Below, piece by piece: positions 10,551-21,890 of a stretch of 64,000 nucleotides of DNA (position 1 is the first letter of the stretch; every line of letters begins with the position of its first letter). Made by a program: the position numbers and the translations under genes. The DNA lies in assembly GCA_005656395.1 (NCBI GenBank), contig SRSI01000035.1, positions 558,001 to 622,000 on the forward strand, read 5' to 3'. Origin of the DNA: Strongyloides papillosus (Eukaryota; Nematoda; Chromadorea; Rhabditida; Strongyloididae). The notes under the pieces were generated by a model that searched no databases, was not told the DNA's origin, and was given only the letters and a program-made list of their open reading frames with translations.

Positions 10551-11175
10551 TGTAGGCTACAGGTATGCCTTTGGTCAGAAGGTGAGTTTTTGTAGTATGA
10601 AATTAATGTTATTTGCAGATGTGGATCTTTTTTGGATTACAAGGGGGAAGGGCAGTCATCTTGGAGGTTGTAGGCTACAGATGCCTTCAGTTACAGGTAA
10701 GTTTTATCATCTATGTTTTATTATTTTAATATGATTGTCACAGTTTACAGGTGGGATCTTCCATGGATTGCAAGGGGAAGGGCGGTCAATCTGGAGATTT
10801 GTAGGCTACAGGTATGCCTTTGGTCAGAAGGTGAGTTTTTGTAGTATGGAATTAATGTTATTTGCAGGTTTGGATCTTTTTTGGATTACAAGAAGGGCAG
10901 TCATCTTGGAGGTTGTAGGCTACAGATGCCTTCAGTCACAGGTAAGTTTTATCATCTATGTTTTATTATTTTAATACGATTGTCGTAGTTCACAGGTGTG
11001 GATCTTTTTTGGATTACAAGGAGGAAGGGCAGTCAATCTGGAGGTTGTAGGCTACAGATGCCTTCAGTCACAGGTAAGTTTTATCATCTATGTTTTATTA
11101 TTTTAATGGAATTGTCACAGTTTACAGGTGGGATCTTTCATGGATTGCAAGGGGGAAAAGCGGTCAATCTGGAGC
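10551..11175 (+). repeat. Tandem exon-like modules (about 115-131 bp) with splice-site consensus
   Basis: Five modules begin with TGTAGGCTACAG at about 10551, 10669, 10800, 10914 and 11046; the two-module period is about 249 bp. Each module contains a GC-richer block of about 78 bp and an AT-rich block. The AT-rich blocks begin GTAAGTTTT or GTGAGTTTTTG after CAG or AAG and end in TTTGCAG or TTTACAG, so they look exactly like nematode introns of 37 and 54 nt. In one frame the GC-rich blocks translate to related peptides such as DLFWITRGKG and DLPWIARGRA followed by CRLQ. There is no ATG-led first exon or clear last exon, so I do not call a gene. Confidence 0.75.
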
Positions 11176-11326
11176 AATCATATTGTTTTTTTTTTTTATA
11201 AATATCTTTAATTATTGTTGTTAATGAGAATTTAAATAAATAAAATCTTAAAGTTGTTTTATATTTTTAATTTTAGTATTTATTTACAATTATCTTAAGT
11301 AATGTTGTAATAAGTTTTTTTACCCA

Positions 11327-11935
11327 TTTACAGGAATGTTTTTCCTTCACTTTTGTAGGATTACTTTTCTTGCATTTACAAGAATGCTATTCCTACATTT
11401 ACAAGAATGTTTTTCTTACATTTACAGGAATGTTTTTCCTTCACTTTTGTAGGATTACTTTTCTTGCATTTACAAGAATGCTATTCCTACATTTACAAGA
11501 ATGTTTTTCTTGCGTTTACAGGAATGTTTTTCCTTCACTTTTGTAGGATTACTTTTCTTGCATTTACAAGAATGCTATTCCTACATTTACAAGAATGTTT
11601 TTCTTGCGTTTACAAGAATGTTTTTCCTTCACTTTTGTAGGATTACTTTTCTTGCATTTACAAGAATACTATTCCTTCACTTTTACGGGATTACTTTTCT
11701 TGCATTTACAAGAATGCTCTTCCTACATTTACAAGAATGTTTTTCTTACATTTACAGGAATATTCTTCCTTCATTTTTACAAGAATTTTTTTTCATCCAT
11801 TTACAGGAATATTTCTCTTGAGTTTTTACAGGAATATTTTTCTATTCATTTACAGTAATATTATTCCTAAGTTTTTTACCGAAATTTTTTCCTGTATTTA
11901 CAAGAATATTTTTTCTACAAATTACAGTAATTTAA
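11327..11935. repeat. Right minisatellite, 94-bp higher-order unit of about 24-bp elements
   Basis: About 600 bp. Starts of the motif ACAGGAATGTTTTTCC or its variants at 11331, 11425, 11519 and 11613 give three exact 94-bp periods; the array then degrades into about 24-bp units. Each unit is a pyrimidine run ending in TTTACAGG, TTTACAAG or TTTTGTAGG, so the array is a series of 3' splice-site-like sequences on the plus strand. Long open frames through it simply reflect its repeat nature. It shares the 15-mer TTTTTCTTGCATTTA with the reverse complement of the left array. Confidence 0.8.
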
Positions 11936-12618
11936 AAACCTATTTCCCTCAAATTTGAAGCAAAATGTTTCCCGCAATATTTAATAAATAATTTCCTGCT
12001 ATGCAAGAAAAGTTTTCCTCTAATTGCACAATCCGTGAGATTTCTTGTAAATTACAAGAAAAATTTTCCTGAATTTTATTTTTGTGTTGATTGGTTGATA
12101 TGATTTAAAATGAAAATCCTCTCCTTATATAGTCGATTTTCAGTGAGATAAAGGTGTGAAAAATATTTAAATTGGTCCAATTCAAATAAATAAAAGCTCT
12201 AATTTTACCAACAAAACTTATTTACAAATATTTAACGCGTTAAAATTAGTGATAATGTGGAGTTTATTTTTTGACTTGATAAAATAAATAGTTAATATAT
12301 GGAGATCACTAACACTGTTACGATGTAAACTTTAAAAATAAAATTTTATTATAATAGAATATGAATTACGGCATCAATAACATTCTATAGAACAATTAAG
12401 ATAAAAAAAAATCTCAAAATCATGATGTTGAATTCATTCTTTCAATACCTATACTAATGAACATGATAACAACGACTATAAGAAAAGGCAATAACTGCTT
12501 CTAGAGGATAAAATACAAAACTTTCAAAATCAAAAAAAATCCCCTTTAAAATTTATTAACATAATAATACAAATTTAAAAAAAAAATCTTATACAAACTC
12601 TTTATACAAAATTATTAC
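11936..12618. other. Spacer holding decayed repeat end and the 3' flank of the NXF gene
   Basis: The first 130 bases still carry scattered pieces of both minisatellites (ATGCAAGAAAAG and TTTTCCTG). The remainder is plain AT-rich DNA, with the 3' UTR of the minus-strand NXF gene at the right end. No further gene was seen. Confidence 0.5.
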
Positions 12619-14516
12619 TTAAAATGGTGGTATTTCAAAGCTCTTATCAAAAGCATCCTTTGGAATTTGATCTTTCACTTCGTTGAAAGTCTCCAAAGCC
12701 TTAGAATAATCATAGTCACAATCCATCAAGCATCTGAGAGAGTATTTTGGTATCATCTTCGTTTCGTAGCATAATCTCTCAATCAAGTGGTTTCTGTATC
12801 TCTCATCAATTGTCAACTCCGAGAATTGGTCAGCTAAAGCTCCAAGCTTCTTTTTTTCCATTTCTTTTTTTCCGAGCAATCTTTCAGTTTTATCAGAAGG
12901 CTCCAATAAGACTAATGAATTTCTGTACCATGTTAAGCCACCCTCATTTGATGGGTAGACAGTTACAAGCTCAGAAGCAATCTTTATAACTGACCTCTTT
13001 TGAACTGAGCAGACGAAGTTACGGACTACAAATTTAGTATCCTCAGAAGTCCATTTTGAAGTAGGATATTCACGTGACTTTCCAAAATTAACCAATCCCT
13101 TGACAGTAAACATGACAACATCCTCATCAGAGTACGTTATATCGTAGACAAAAGTAGACATGTCATGTTTTGATCGAGGAAGACTTAAGAGAGCATTGAT
13201 AGTCTTCTCACTTCCTTTGAAAAGAACTTCATGGGTCTTTCCCTGATAGTACTCGGGTTTCATCATGTTGTGCGTCATCTTTAGAAAGTCCGCGTTCCTT
13301 GGATCCCTAAGTTGCTCCTTTCCATAATGGTATTGGTATCCACGTCCATCAAGAATAGGTGAGATACAAAGTGAGAAGTTCACCTTTGTGCGATAGAATT
13401 TCTTCAAGTTCCTTCTTTTCTCGAAATCTTCATCATCAAATATGATGATATATGACTGGAAGAATGTTTTTATGGCCTTCTCTAAGCTGGGAGTATTATT
13501 GAAGAATGATACTCGTACCGGATCAGTAGCCAAGAAGTGTTCCTTATAGTGGAAGTGTGTACTGAATTCCGGAAAGTCAACCAAATTCAATTTAGGGTTG
13601 TAAACAACCTCCATGTTGTTATCCTCATCCTCGCGTGTGGTTTGTAAGATTGATGTTATATGTGCAACGGCACATTTGTCCTCCAAGTAAAAGAACTTAT
13701 CAGATTGAAATTGCTTGGCAAATATCTCCTTGAACTTGAAGCGCTTCAATACACCGAAACAGGAGACATTCTTGATAAAGTTGAAGGAGATGTCGATGGT
13801 GTGCAATCTTTTAGCGACGTGCAAGATTGGCTCCAAGCATTCAAGACTGTGCAAGTTGTTTGAGGAGAAAGAGATCTTCTCGACATCCGGACACTCTGCG
13901 AGAATAAATTTGGCAATAACCAATGCCACGTCCACCTTTTCCAAAGTGATTCCGGGAGACTCATCATTATTAAATATGTCCTCATGGAGGAAAGATGTGA
14001 GATCCAAGACGTTATCCTCAGGTGAATATCTTGATGTGCAAACCTCATTGATGTTCTTGATATTGTCCTCTGTCAAATTGTCCCAGATGCGGTACTTCCC
14101 TGGGATACTATCAATGACGACAGAGTTTCCGTTGTGCGTAATCCTTCTTGACAAGGCTGTGAGTGACGAAGCCTCGTTCTGAGTAACGACCCAGAATGTC
14201 AAAACGTCGTCTGATAAGAATCCGGAGGACAACGGAATAAAATCACAATACTCTCTTAGGTCGTTGAGGATGGTATCGTTGTTAACATTAGTAACCTAAA
14301 TAAAACAAGATATTAAAAGTTTTGAAATATTAGAAAACCAACCTTTATATAATAGCTTTCGGTCTTCTTCAAAAAACCCTTATATTTATACATATTTTCC
14401 ATGAAGACCTTTCCATCAGGTGAATTATTTACAGCTTCAAGATTCTTGAAGTAAAGGTTTGCTGTGTTCCTTAGAAGTTTCCTGTCCTTGACAGGGATGT
14501 GCGTTGAAAAATTCAT
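12619..14516 (-). CDS. nxf: NXF-family mRNA nuclear export receptor (TAP/Mex67 homologue)
   Basis: Two minus-strand exons, 14516-14343 and 14295-12619, with a 51-nt intron in phase 0 (616 aa, close to human NXF1). The ATG at 14516 is used because upstream in-frame codons offer only TTG. Domains in order: an RRM-like fold at about 53-125 (starting ESYYIKVTNVN, split by the intron); leucine-rich repeats at about 150-260 (SFSSNNLHSLECLEPI, LHTIDISFN); an NTF2-like domain at about 270-490, which pairs with NXT1/p15; and a C-terminal UBA-like TAP domain at about 555-610 (IERLCYETKMIPKYSLRCLM), which binds FG nucleoporins. All four parts needed for export are present; only the N-terminal basic tail is short. 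Codon use is less AT-rich than the neighbours. A perfect heat-shock element and TATA box lie just upstream. Whether this is the general receptor or a stress-linked paralogue cannot be told. Confidence 0.9.
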
Positions 14517-14615
14517 GACTTGATGTACAGCAGACAAAAAAAATTAGGTGCAGTATGAACGACGAATTGCTTTATAAATGAATGATTTGATAAATGAAGT
14601 ATCGTTAAAAGTTCC

Positions 14616-14650
14616 TATATATACTGCATACCAATACTTCTCGAAAGTTC
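14616..14650 (-). promoter_or_regulatory. Heat-shock element plus TATA box upstream of the NXF gene
   Basis: Bases 14638-14650 read TTCTCGAAAGTTC, a perfect three-unit heat-shock element (TTCnnGAAnnTTC). TATATATA follows at 14616-14623 in the direction of transcription, 93-100 bp before the ATG at 14516. Order and spacing fit a heat-shock promoter driving the minus-strand NXF gene. In DNA this AT-rich one such element may occur by chance in a window this size, so position is the main support. Confidence 0.5.
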
Positions 14651-14852
14651 TTTATTAGCTTTTGATGTCTTTTAGAGACATTTTTTGATACATAATCCTT
14701 TAACTTTGGACTTTTTAATCGTACACCACTAATTTATCGGTAGTTTTAGGTCGTTGTTAAGTAATTCATTTGGTTTAAATTTAAAATGTGAAATTTTGTA
14801 TGTGAACTTTTCTGATAGTTGTGCACTGTAGTAATGTAATGGTATTTTTATT

Positions 14853-14871
14853 TTCTAGAAAAAGAATATTC
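14853..14871. promoter_or_regulatory. Second, imperfect heat-shock-like cluster
   Basis: TTCTAGAA at 14853-14860 and GAATATTC at 14864-14871 are two heat-shock half-site pairs in close order but not in the 5-bp phase of a continuous element. They lie about 350 bp upstream of the NXF start. Confidence 0.3.
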
Positions 14872-15481
14872 CAAAAGTTGTATGGGAAAGGTGTTTTTTT
14901 TCTTAGATACATGTATGATACAAAATATCTTTTTTAACATTTATCAATTACTTTATAAGTTAATCTGCATGGTATGCTATACTTAGATTTTAAATGATGA
15001 TCTTGTATGTTATTAAATTAAAGAAAAAGAAATGTCAAATATAGAGATTTATCTTTAATAACAAATTTCTTCATAAATAACTTTTATAAAACATATTTTT
15101 ATAGATGTTTAGAAGATAAAAGTGCACAGAAATTAATAGGATCTTCGACACAAATAATCACATCCTTAGTTAATACGTCAACGGAATATGATGTTAATTT
15201 TTTCTATACCGATAAGGAAAGAACTTTGAGATTTCAACATTCAAAGATATAAAATAAAAACTCCAATACAATATAACAAATCAAAAAACATTAAATAAAC
15301 AATTTATTTTCGCTTAGACATACAAGTATATTTCAAAAGTTACAAATTTAATTAATTATTTTTATCTATATACAGCTTCATTATTATGAATGATATTTTT
15401 AAAAAAAAAAGTTACTTAAGCGAAAAATAAATAATAAAAAATAATTGCATTAAAAAATGTGTATTAATTAAATCATAATCT
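14872..15481. other. AT-rich intergenic spacer
   Basis: About 600 bp between the promoter side of the NXF gene and the 3' end of the first LITAF gene. No coding pattern or repeat was seen. Confidence 0.5.
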
Positions 15482-16107
15482 TTATATGTCTCTCTTAAAG
15501 TGGCCTACGACACTCTTACAATGTGGACACAAGTGAAGAACATCCTGACAATCACTGCTACAAAATGGTAAACATAAACAACACCAGGCTATTGGAATGA
15601 AAAATCCTAATAAAAATATCGCAAAAAATATACACCACGTTCTTTTACCATTTGTCTCCATAGTTTTTGTAGTTATGTCTCTCTAAAAGTAATTAGGTTA
15701 GTTAGAAAATATTATTATTTTTTAATGGGACTTACAAAGCAATGTGGACATCTTGTTTGGACCGGGTGTTTTCCAAAGGAACAGTTTGTTATGACACTTC
15801 TTATTACTGTTACACTAGCTGGACCTGTTTGAGGTAGGGGATGGAGGTTCTGAACCATTGGACTGTAACCTGGCCCAACATCTGTTGGTATATACCCTCC
15901 TGGTGACTGTGGATATGGGGGAACTGGATTGCCTGGATTTGCCAAACCAGGATGGTAAGAGGGTTCCTTGATCGCTTCATCATATGAGGGAGGTAAATTC
16001 GTATTTACAGAAGGATACAAATTCCCTTGTTCTTGTCTTTGTTCATTCACTCTTTGAACATCTTCCGGAGCTGGAGCTGAAGGTAATCCACTCTTTTCGT
16101 TTGACAT
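15482..16107 (-). CDS. LITAF-domain membrane protein (copy 1)
   Basis: Two minus-strand exons: 16107-15736 and 15682-15482, with a 53-nt intron in phase 0 (190 aa). LITAF/SIMPLE proteins sit on the cytosolic face of late endosomes and lysosomes and help sort membrane proteins. The N-terminal 100 residues are proline-rich with a PPSY motif (inside NLPPSYDEA), a NEDD4-type WW-binding site. The LITAF domain has its split zinc knuckle: CPHC at 120-123 and CPHC at 176-179, separated by a hydrophobic stretch (CIFFAIFLLGFFIPIAW, then CCLCLPFC) that dips into the membrane. The end is HFKRDI. The second exon is easy to miss; without it the protein lacks the membrane part and second knuckle. It is a tandem neighbour of a paralogue at 16637-17205. 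Confidence 0.9.
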
Positions 16108-16636
16108 TTAATATCTAAATAAGATTAACAGAATTATTAATTATTCCTTAGAAAAAAATATATCATAATGACAATAACATTCCTACATATATACACTATA
16201 AATACTAGTATTATTTTTAAGGCAAATAAAAGTACAAAATAAAAAATATAATCATTGGTTCTTATAATATAAAAAACAAAATAGCTAGTTATCATATCCT
16301 GAAATATATGGTAAATCTCAAATCCACAAAGCCATTATACATAATAATGTATTTAAAAAACATTTCTCAGTCTGTATAAAAATGTATATATCCAAATAGT
16401 AAAAAAAATTACTCCTTGATTATATTTTTATTACTTCAATAACGATACCATAATCTTTTTTTATTGAGTGGTTAATATTTACATGTTGACACATATACAC
16501 ATTTCAAAATAATTAGAAATAATTATAAGTAATGAACCAAATTTTTGTACTATACACTTAAGCATTTCAAGAAATTTCCACAGTTAACTTTGTTACAACA
16601 AAATATAATAATATTTTCACCATTATATAACTTTTT
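16108..16636. other. Spacer between tandem LITAF genes
   Basis: About 530 bp of AT-rich DNA between the two same-strand paralogues; it must hold the 3' UTR of the upstream copy and the promoter of copy 1. No other feature was seen. Confidence 0.5.
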
Positions 16637-17205
16637 TTACATCCTCTTAAATCTCCCAACCTCCTTATGACAATTTGGACACTCATGAATTGTATCAAGG
16701 AACATATCAACACAAAACGGGAGGCAAATACAAAAGAATGGGAAAATAAAGAAGAACCCAAGGATGAAGAGGACTGTTGCTACGATGTACGGAAGTGAAC
16801 CGGTAACATTATGTGTCTTCGTTACAATGTGTGCCTAAATAAAAATAAAAAACAACATTTAAATATTACATTTCAAAAATTAAAAATCGAGTGGTATTTA
16901 TTGATGTAAAGTCGTTTTTAAGTAGATCAAAAATCACTTACATTGCAAAATTGACAATCCGTCTCTATCGGTAGGGGACCGAATTTGGCTAGGCGTAATA
17001 CTATTGGAGGTGCTCCTGCTCCCGATGTTGCAGTTGGTTGTTGTTGATTAGGTGGGTTAGAAGAAATATTCGGTGGTGGTGGAAATTGTTGGTTGTATGG
17101 TTGTGAATTAGGTGTATCACCAAATGTTGGAGGCATGTTAATTTTGGTTTCATAAGAACTCAGTCCTGGATAAGGTGGAGGTGGAGAGTGATTATCTTTA
17201 CTCAT
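16637..17205 (-). CDS. LITAF-domain membrane protein (copy 2)
   Basis: Two minus-strand exons: 17205-16942 and 16834-16637, with a 107-nt intron in phase 0 (153 aa). The layout matches its tandem neighbour: a proline, asparagine and glutamine-rich N-terminus with PPPPYPGL (a PPxY motif), then CQFC at 84-87, a hydrophobic segment (YIVATVLFILGFFFIFPFF) followed by CICLPFC, then CPNC at 140-143 and GRFKRM at the end. The intron falls directly after the residue following the first CxxC, the same place as in copy 1, which shows that the pair arose by tandem duplication. The N-terminal tails have diverged strongly. The predicted role is endosomal or lysosomal membrane sorting. Confidence 0.9.
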
Positions 17206-17721
17206 TACTCCTCTAAAAAGAAGATTTGTATTAATTTTTTATATAAATAATTCTTTAGATATTTTATTTCACAATAATAGAAGTACACAATTTAATTGAG
17301 GAAGGAATATGTAACGACCAATTGGTAGCGTATTTATTAAAAAATGGTAAGATATATTAAATAAAGGGTAAACAAATGACGATTAATTACTTATACATGT
17401 ATATCCCAAATGCATAAATAGGATTTATGGAATGAAATAAAAAAAAAGTCTCGTGTTTATTGACACGGGTATCGTTACCTATATGAATCATAAACAATTA
17501 CATTGATCATTGCATGGAATGATTGAAATTTCACATAATAACACTAGTTAGTAATAGCAAACACTTGATAAAATATACTTTTAAAACGATATGACCGGCC
17601 TGAAGAGCATATTAACATAAACATTTTCTCGATAAGACAATGCTTGGTGATATGCATACATATCTGAAATTTTTTCTGATAAATTTTAATATTTTATCTA
17701 AGTATATTTCTTTAGTTGATA
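17206..17721. other. Divergent promoter region between LITAF copy 2 and metaxin
   Basis: About 515 bp between two start codons facing away from each other. A TTTCTTTAG just before 17722 is a likely trans-splice acceptor for metaxin. A CACGGG-containing patch near 17460 breaks the AT-rich background. No gene was seen. Confidence 0.45.
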
Positions 17722-18894
17722 ATGTCAATTGAATTGTTTGTTTGGCCTTCAGATTTTGATTTATTGTCCTTTGATGTTGAATGTCTCCAATTTCTGGTAG
17801 GTCGTTTTGTTATGCAATAACAAAAATATGAGTACTTAATTATCGTTTATTTTATCAAATATTTAAGGCAGCTTGTAAGTTTTGTGCTTTACCTGTCACT
17901 ATCATCCATACGGCTGACTCATCCATTAGTCCTACAAGTTAGTTTTTGTTGATAAGGGTATTTTGAAATTAACACCATCTTTGTAGAGTCACTTCCTAAC
18001 TTCAAGATTACGAATAGTGGGACTAATGAAGTTGAAAATATAACGGAGTTTCCAAAATTTGTGGAGTATGCCAGAAAATGGGCATTTGTGAGTTTTTTAC
18101 TTTAATATAAAGAAATATGTCCTTAATATACTTTAGGACTTAGTACTGGATTCAGAATTAACAACAGCTCAAAAGTCTGAAGTAGATGCATATTATTCAT
18201 TCCTCAAAAAAACACTTTACCCAGCTATCGTAAGTTGATGTTACTCAATAACACAAACAAAAAATTATAGGTTCATTTACTATGGAACGATGAATCCAAC
18301 TACTCAACACTAACTCACAGATGGTACTTCTCAAAACTGTCATTTCTATCAAAATTTTACAAAATTACAAACATAAAAGAAAAAGAGTTAGGGTACATCG
18401 AGGCAAAAAACTCCTCATCAGCAGACATAATAAAAATTGCCATGAGGACAATAACACAACTCTCCAACAAGTTGGGGGATAAAAAATATTTCTTCGGAGA
18501 TAAACCAAGTTCCTTGGATGCTTTAATTTTTGGTTACCTCGCTCCTTTATTAAAATTACCGTTACCGTCAGATAAATTGCAGGCTTATTTACAAGGTTAT
18601 CCTAATTTAGTTCGTTTTGTTGAGTCTATTTTGAGTATTTATCTTGTCATTCCTGAGGAACAGAAGAGGTTATCTGATAAGGATAAACCAATGTGGGAGG
18701 CAAGGAAGATGGCTGCTCAGAAGGAGGCTAATGCCAAGAGACAACGTAAAGATGAGAAGTTTAATCTTGGAGGTGATGAAGATGACTCTTATTTGAAGAT
18801 TGGTTTATTTGCTGTTGGTGCCGTTGTCTTGTCCATTATTTTTGGTATCCATACAGGAATGATTGAATTTAATCCCGACTTAGAAGACGATTAA
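17722..18894 (+). CDS. mtx-1: Metaxin-1-like mitochondrial outer-membrane import protein
   Basis: Five exons: 17722-17796, 17868-17937, 17987-18087, 18137-18229 and 18271-18894, joined by four GT-AG introns of 41-71 nt (320 aa). Metaxins work with SAM50 in assembling outer-membrane beta-barrels and in linking mitochondria to motors. The N-terminus ELFVWPSDFDLLSFDVECL matches the metaxin thioredoxin-like half (human ELFCWSGGWGLPSVD). ARKWAF, THRWYFSKLSF and KKYFFGDKPSSLDALIFGYL match the GST-like helical half, with the conserved SLDA/FGYL step. Residues about 295-313 (IGLFAVGAVVLSIIFGI) are a C-terminal tail anchor. The start is the ATG eight bases after TTTCTTTAG. Only exon 5 is an obvious long frame; exons 1-4 were joined by splice signals and homology. 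Confidence 0.9.
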
Positions 18895-20161
18895 TTATTA
18901 GGCGTTTAGTGTTATTATCATATATATAAATATTAATTAGTATATGAGAAATATTATTAGGAAAAGTAATTATACTTATATAAAATTTTTACACTCTCTT
19001 TGACATTATTTAAATGGTTGAAGCACCTTACATATATTTATTTCTCTAACTATATACTATTTGCATTTTGTGTTTCTTTATGATGCGATGACGTGATGTA
19101 ATGCATGTTCTTATATTGTATCGTTTGATTTACAATCTTTGCACTTCTAAAGAATATTTTATTTAGGGTGTACTTATGATTAAATTTTAGTTGTTAAAAT
19201 TATTATCGTTTTTTATGAATTTTATGCTCGACTTACATTTTATAGTAAAGTTATGTTGATGTGTCATGGGACTGATCTTGTGAGGCAATTTTATAATTTT
19301 TAGAGTAGAAAATACTTTGAAATACATTATTAAATAAAATATTTTAGAAATTTTGAAATCAATATGCAGTCTAATTTAGGGCAATAACTGCAGCTTAAAA
19401 TATTTACTCTTGCTTTTTTATGATAAGATTTAAAATTACAAATTTTTCAAAGTTTTGTTTACACTTTTTTTAATATCATGAAGGAGTTGTATAGTATCTC
19501 GAAGTCTGTGTGTTTACTTAAGGCTAATTCTCAATGAAATTATTGTAATTGCTATGAAAACAAGTTAGACTCACAGATGAGTGTAAATTCATAAAAAACG
19601 GTTATAGAAATTTAAACTTTTATTCTCTTTATTATTGCACTTTATGTAATGAATGTGTAATAATATATTAATTTATAAATACCTTTGGAAGTTTCCACCA
19701 AGTAAAGAGTATTTTATTTATATTATCAGGGAACAGTATTACATTGATTCACTGTCAGTCAACAATAATTCAAGCTATATCTACCTATGTTTAAACATTA
19801 CTAAGGCTTCAAAAATAGGAAATAGACGAGATTATCATTATGATACTTTCGCAATAAATCAATAATTTATTATTTCACTTTGACAAACTACTTGAGGGAA
19901 TGTCATATGTAATGATGCTTATTTATATCAGACATTATTTATATTTCATAATGTGTTTTTTTTCCACCACGCAACCATATTATTTTATAATTTTTCTATA
20001 TATTTTTCAAAAAAATAACTTTGTCTCATAGTTTATCATTATATGCGCTCTATCAACCTTTATTATTTTAATATTTTATTAAATTAATTCTTTAATTTAG
20101 ATATTTTTCGAACTGTGTGTGTTATTTTTCTGAATTTAGATATTATATTCATCTATTAATA
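18895..20161. other. AT-rich intergenic spacer
   Basis: About 1.27 kb with no coding pattern. A 70-codon open frame at 19653-19865 starts without ATG and looks random. A GTGATGTAATGC-type patch near 19090 is slightly GC-richer. No repeat was seen. Confidence 0.55.
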
Positions 20162-20782
20162 ATGAAGTTTTTCACGGAAGAGTATATATTTGAGTATGTT
20201 TACTTCTTTTTTAATGTTTTAACTATATTTTTATAGTCATCCTTGGCATACAGTTGTGACAGCAGCTTGGAGAAAATATCCTAATCCATTAAATGGAAAT
20301 GTAACTGGGATCGATGTGTTGAGTCATAAGGTTGAAAATTCTATTTTGAAATCGGAACGTATCTTGCAATCACAATTTGATATACCTACTTGGACTTCGA
20401 AGGTAATTTTGTAAAATGTTTTTATTGTGTAATGTAAAAATGTTTATTTTAGTTAATAGGATTCTCAGGGACACAATATTCACATGAGTATACAGAAATT
20501 GATGTAGATAATAGACAGATGAGCCTGTTAACGAGAAACTTGAGTGCCTCAAGATTCGTGAAAATTGATGAAAAACTTACATATCAACCACATTCCACAG
20601 AACCAAATAAGACAGTACTGAAACAGGAAGTGTCAGTATCTGTTAATTTACCGGCGTTTGCAGATACCTGTGAAAAAGCATTCCTAAGAGTGTACTCCAA
20701 GAATGCTAAAGTTGGAAAGAAAGGTCTCGAATGGGTTGTAATGAACCTGCTACAGGACAACAACAACTACCAGAACGTTTAG
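20162..20782 (+). CDS. PRELI/slowmo-family mitochondrial lipid-transfer protein (PRELID3-like)
   Basis: Three exons: 20162-20193, 20237-20402 and 20453-20782, with introns of 43 and 50 nt (175 aa). PRELID3/slowmo proteins, together with TRIAP1, carry phospholipid between the mitochondrial membranes. The translation starts MKFFTEEYIFDHPWHTVVTA, which matches the diagnostic opening of the family (human [20 protein letters not shown]). AAWRKYPNPLNGNVTGIDVL, then FVKIDEKLTYQPHSTEPNKT and EVSVSVNLPAF follow, each with a clear counterpart in PRELID3B. The length is slightly short of human (194 aa) because the low-complexity C-terminal tail is missing. The 10-codon first exon is only recoverable from the DHPW join. 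I see no defect. Confidence 0.93.
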
Positions 20783-21890
20783 ATGAATATAATAATAAAT
20801 AAGATTAAACGTGTCACCAGCAATTTTTCTCTATCTCTTTTCTCACAAAAGAATGAACAATTTTCTACACACTCTTTATTCGTTATGTATTTAAAAATTA
20901 TTAACGATGAAGTTTATCATGAAAATATTAAAGTATATTGTAGAAAGTTTTTTAGTCATTTATAGATTTCATTTATTAATCTTAGTATACGGTAGAAATA
21001 ACTTTTTTCTAAATGGTTGTTTATAAATCCGGCATATCTTTTGTAGATTTATAGTCTATTGTATAGTGATATAACGTAAATAAATGTATTTTCAGAGTGT
21101 TTAATGTACGAAGAGGAATATTTTATAGGTGGATCAGGAATAACGAGATATTTCCATAAAAAATCCTCTATTTACTTAGTTTTTTTATTTGTCTTAAACT
21201 TTATTACGTAATTTTGATATATACTGTATAAATTTTTTATAATGTTAATCCATTAAAATATTATTTTAAAAAACAATACCTCGCAATATTAAATTATAAA
21301 TATATATAAACTACTAAAAGATCTACCACAAATAAAATATAAAAAACCCATCATCAAAGGAAAATTTCTCCTCCATTACCACATTCATTATATTTGATTG
21401 TTCTTATCATTATTTTAAAATAAAGTGAGCAAGAAATAGGAAAGATACACAAATACTTAGTAAATGCTAACACAGAGTTTCTTTTCTTATCTCATTCACA
21501 ATAGATTATAATATAAATTTGAAAAAATCTCCCTATGCATATCAAAAATTTTTTTCTTTAATTCTAACAGAAGTATATAGAAGGGATCTTTTAAATGAAA
21601 TTAAAATACATTCCTCCAACTCGTTTTTCCATTTAAGAGTCTGTTTTAGAATATATGTATATTTTTTCATAAAACATTAAGTAATTATATTTCTGTATTA
21701 TGTATCTTTCACATCATTTTCAGCCTTTTCTTTGAAATTTTACTAATTTCATATGGTAAATTCTTTGTATTTTATATTCTTAAAATATCTTAAGCTAAAA
21801 TTTTAATAAAAATAAAATTCAAACAAAATATTAATTATATTTTCAGTTTGTAACTACACATCGAAGCTCTTACGAGAGTTTTATTATTAC
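20783..21890. other. AT-rich intergenic spacer
   Basis: About 1.1 kb. A 60-codon frame begins directly after the PRELI stop codon but is 3' UTR with no family resemblance. TATTTTCAG at 21838-21846 is a probable splice or trans-splice acceptor for the next gene. Nothing else was seen. Confidence 0.55.

Noticed and set aside
11407..11958. Overlapping open frames rich in F, L and Q
   Set aside because: They are produced by the 94-bp minisatellite and start in several repeat copies alike.
20783..20965. 60-codon frame directly after the PRELI stop codon
   Set aside because: It lies in the 3' UTR, shows no family pattern and the PRELI protein is complete without it.
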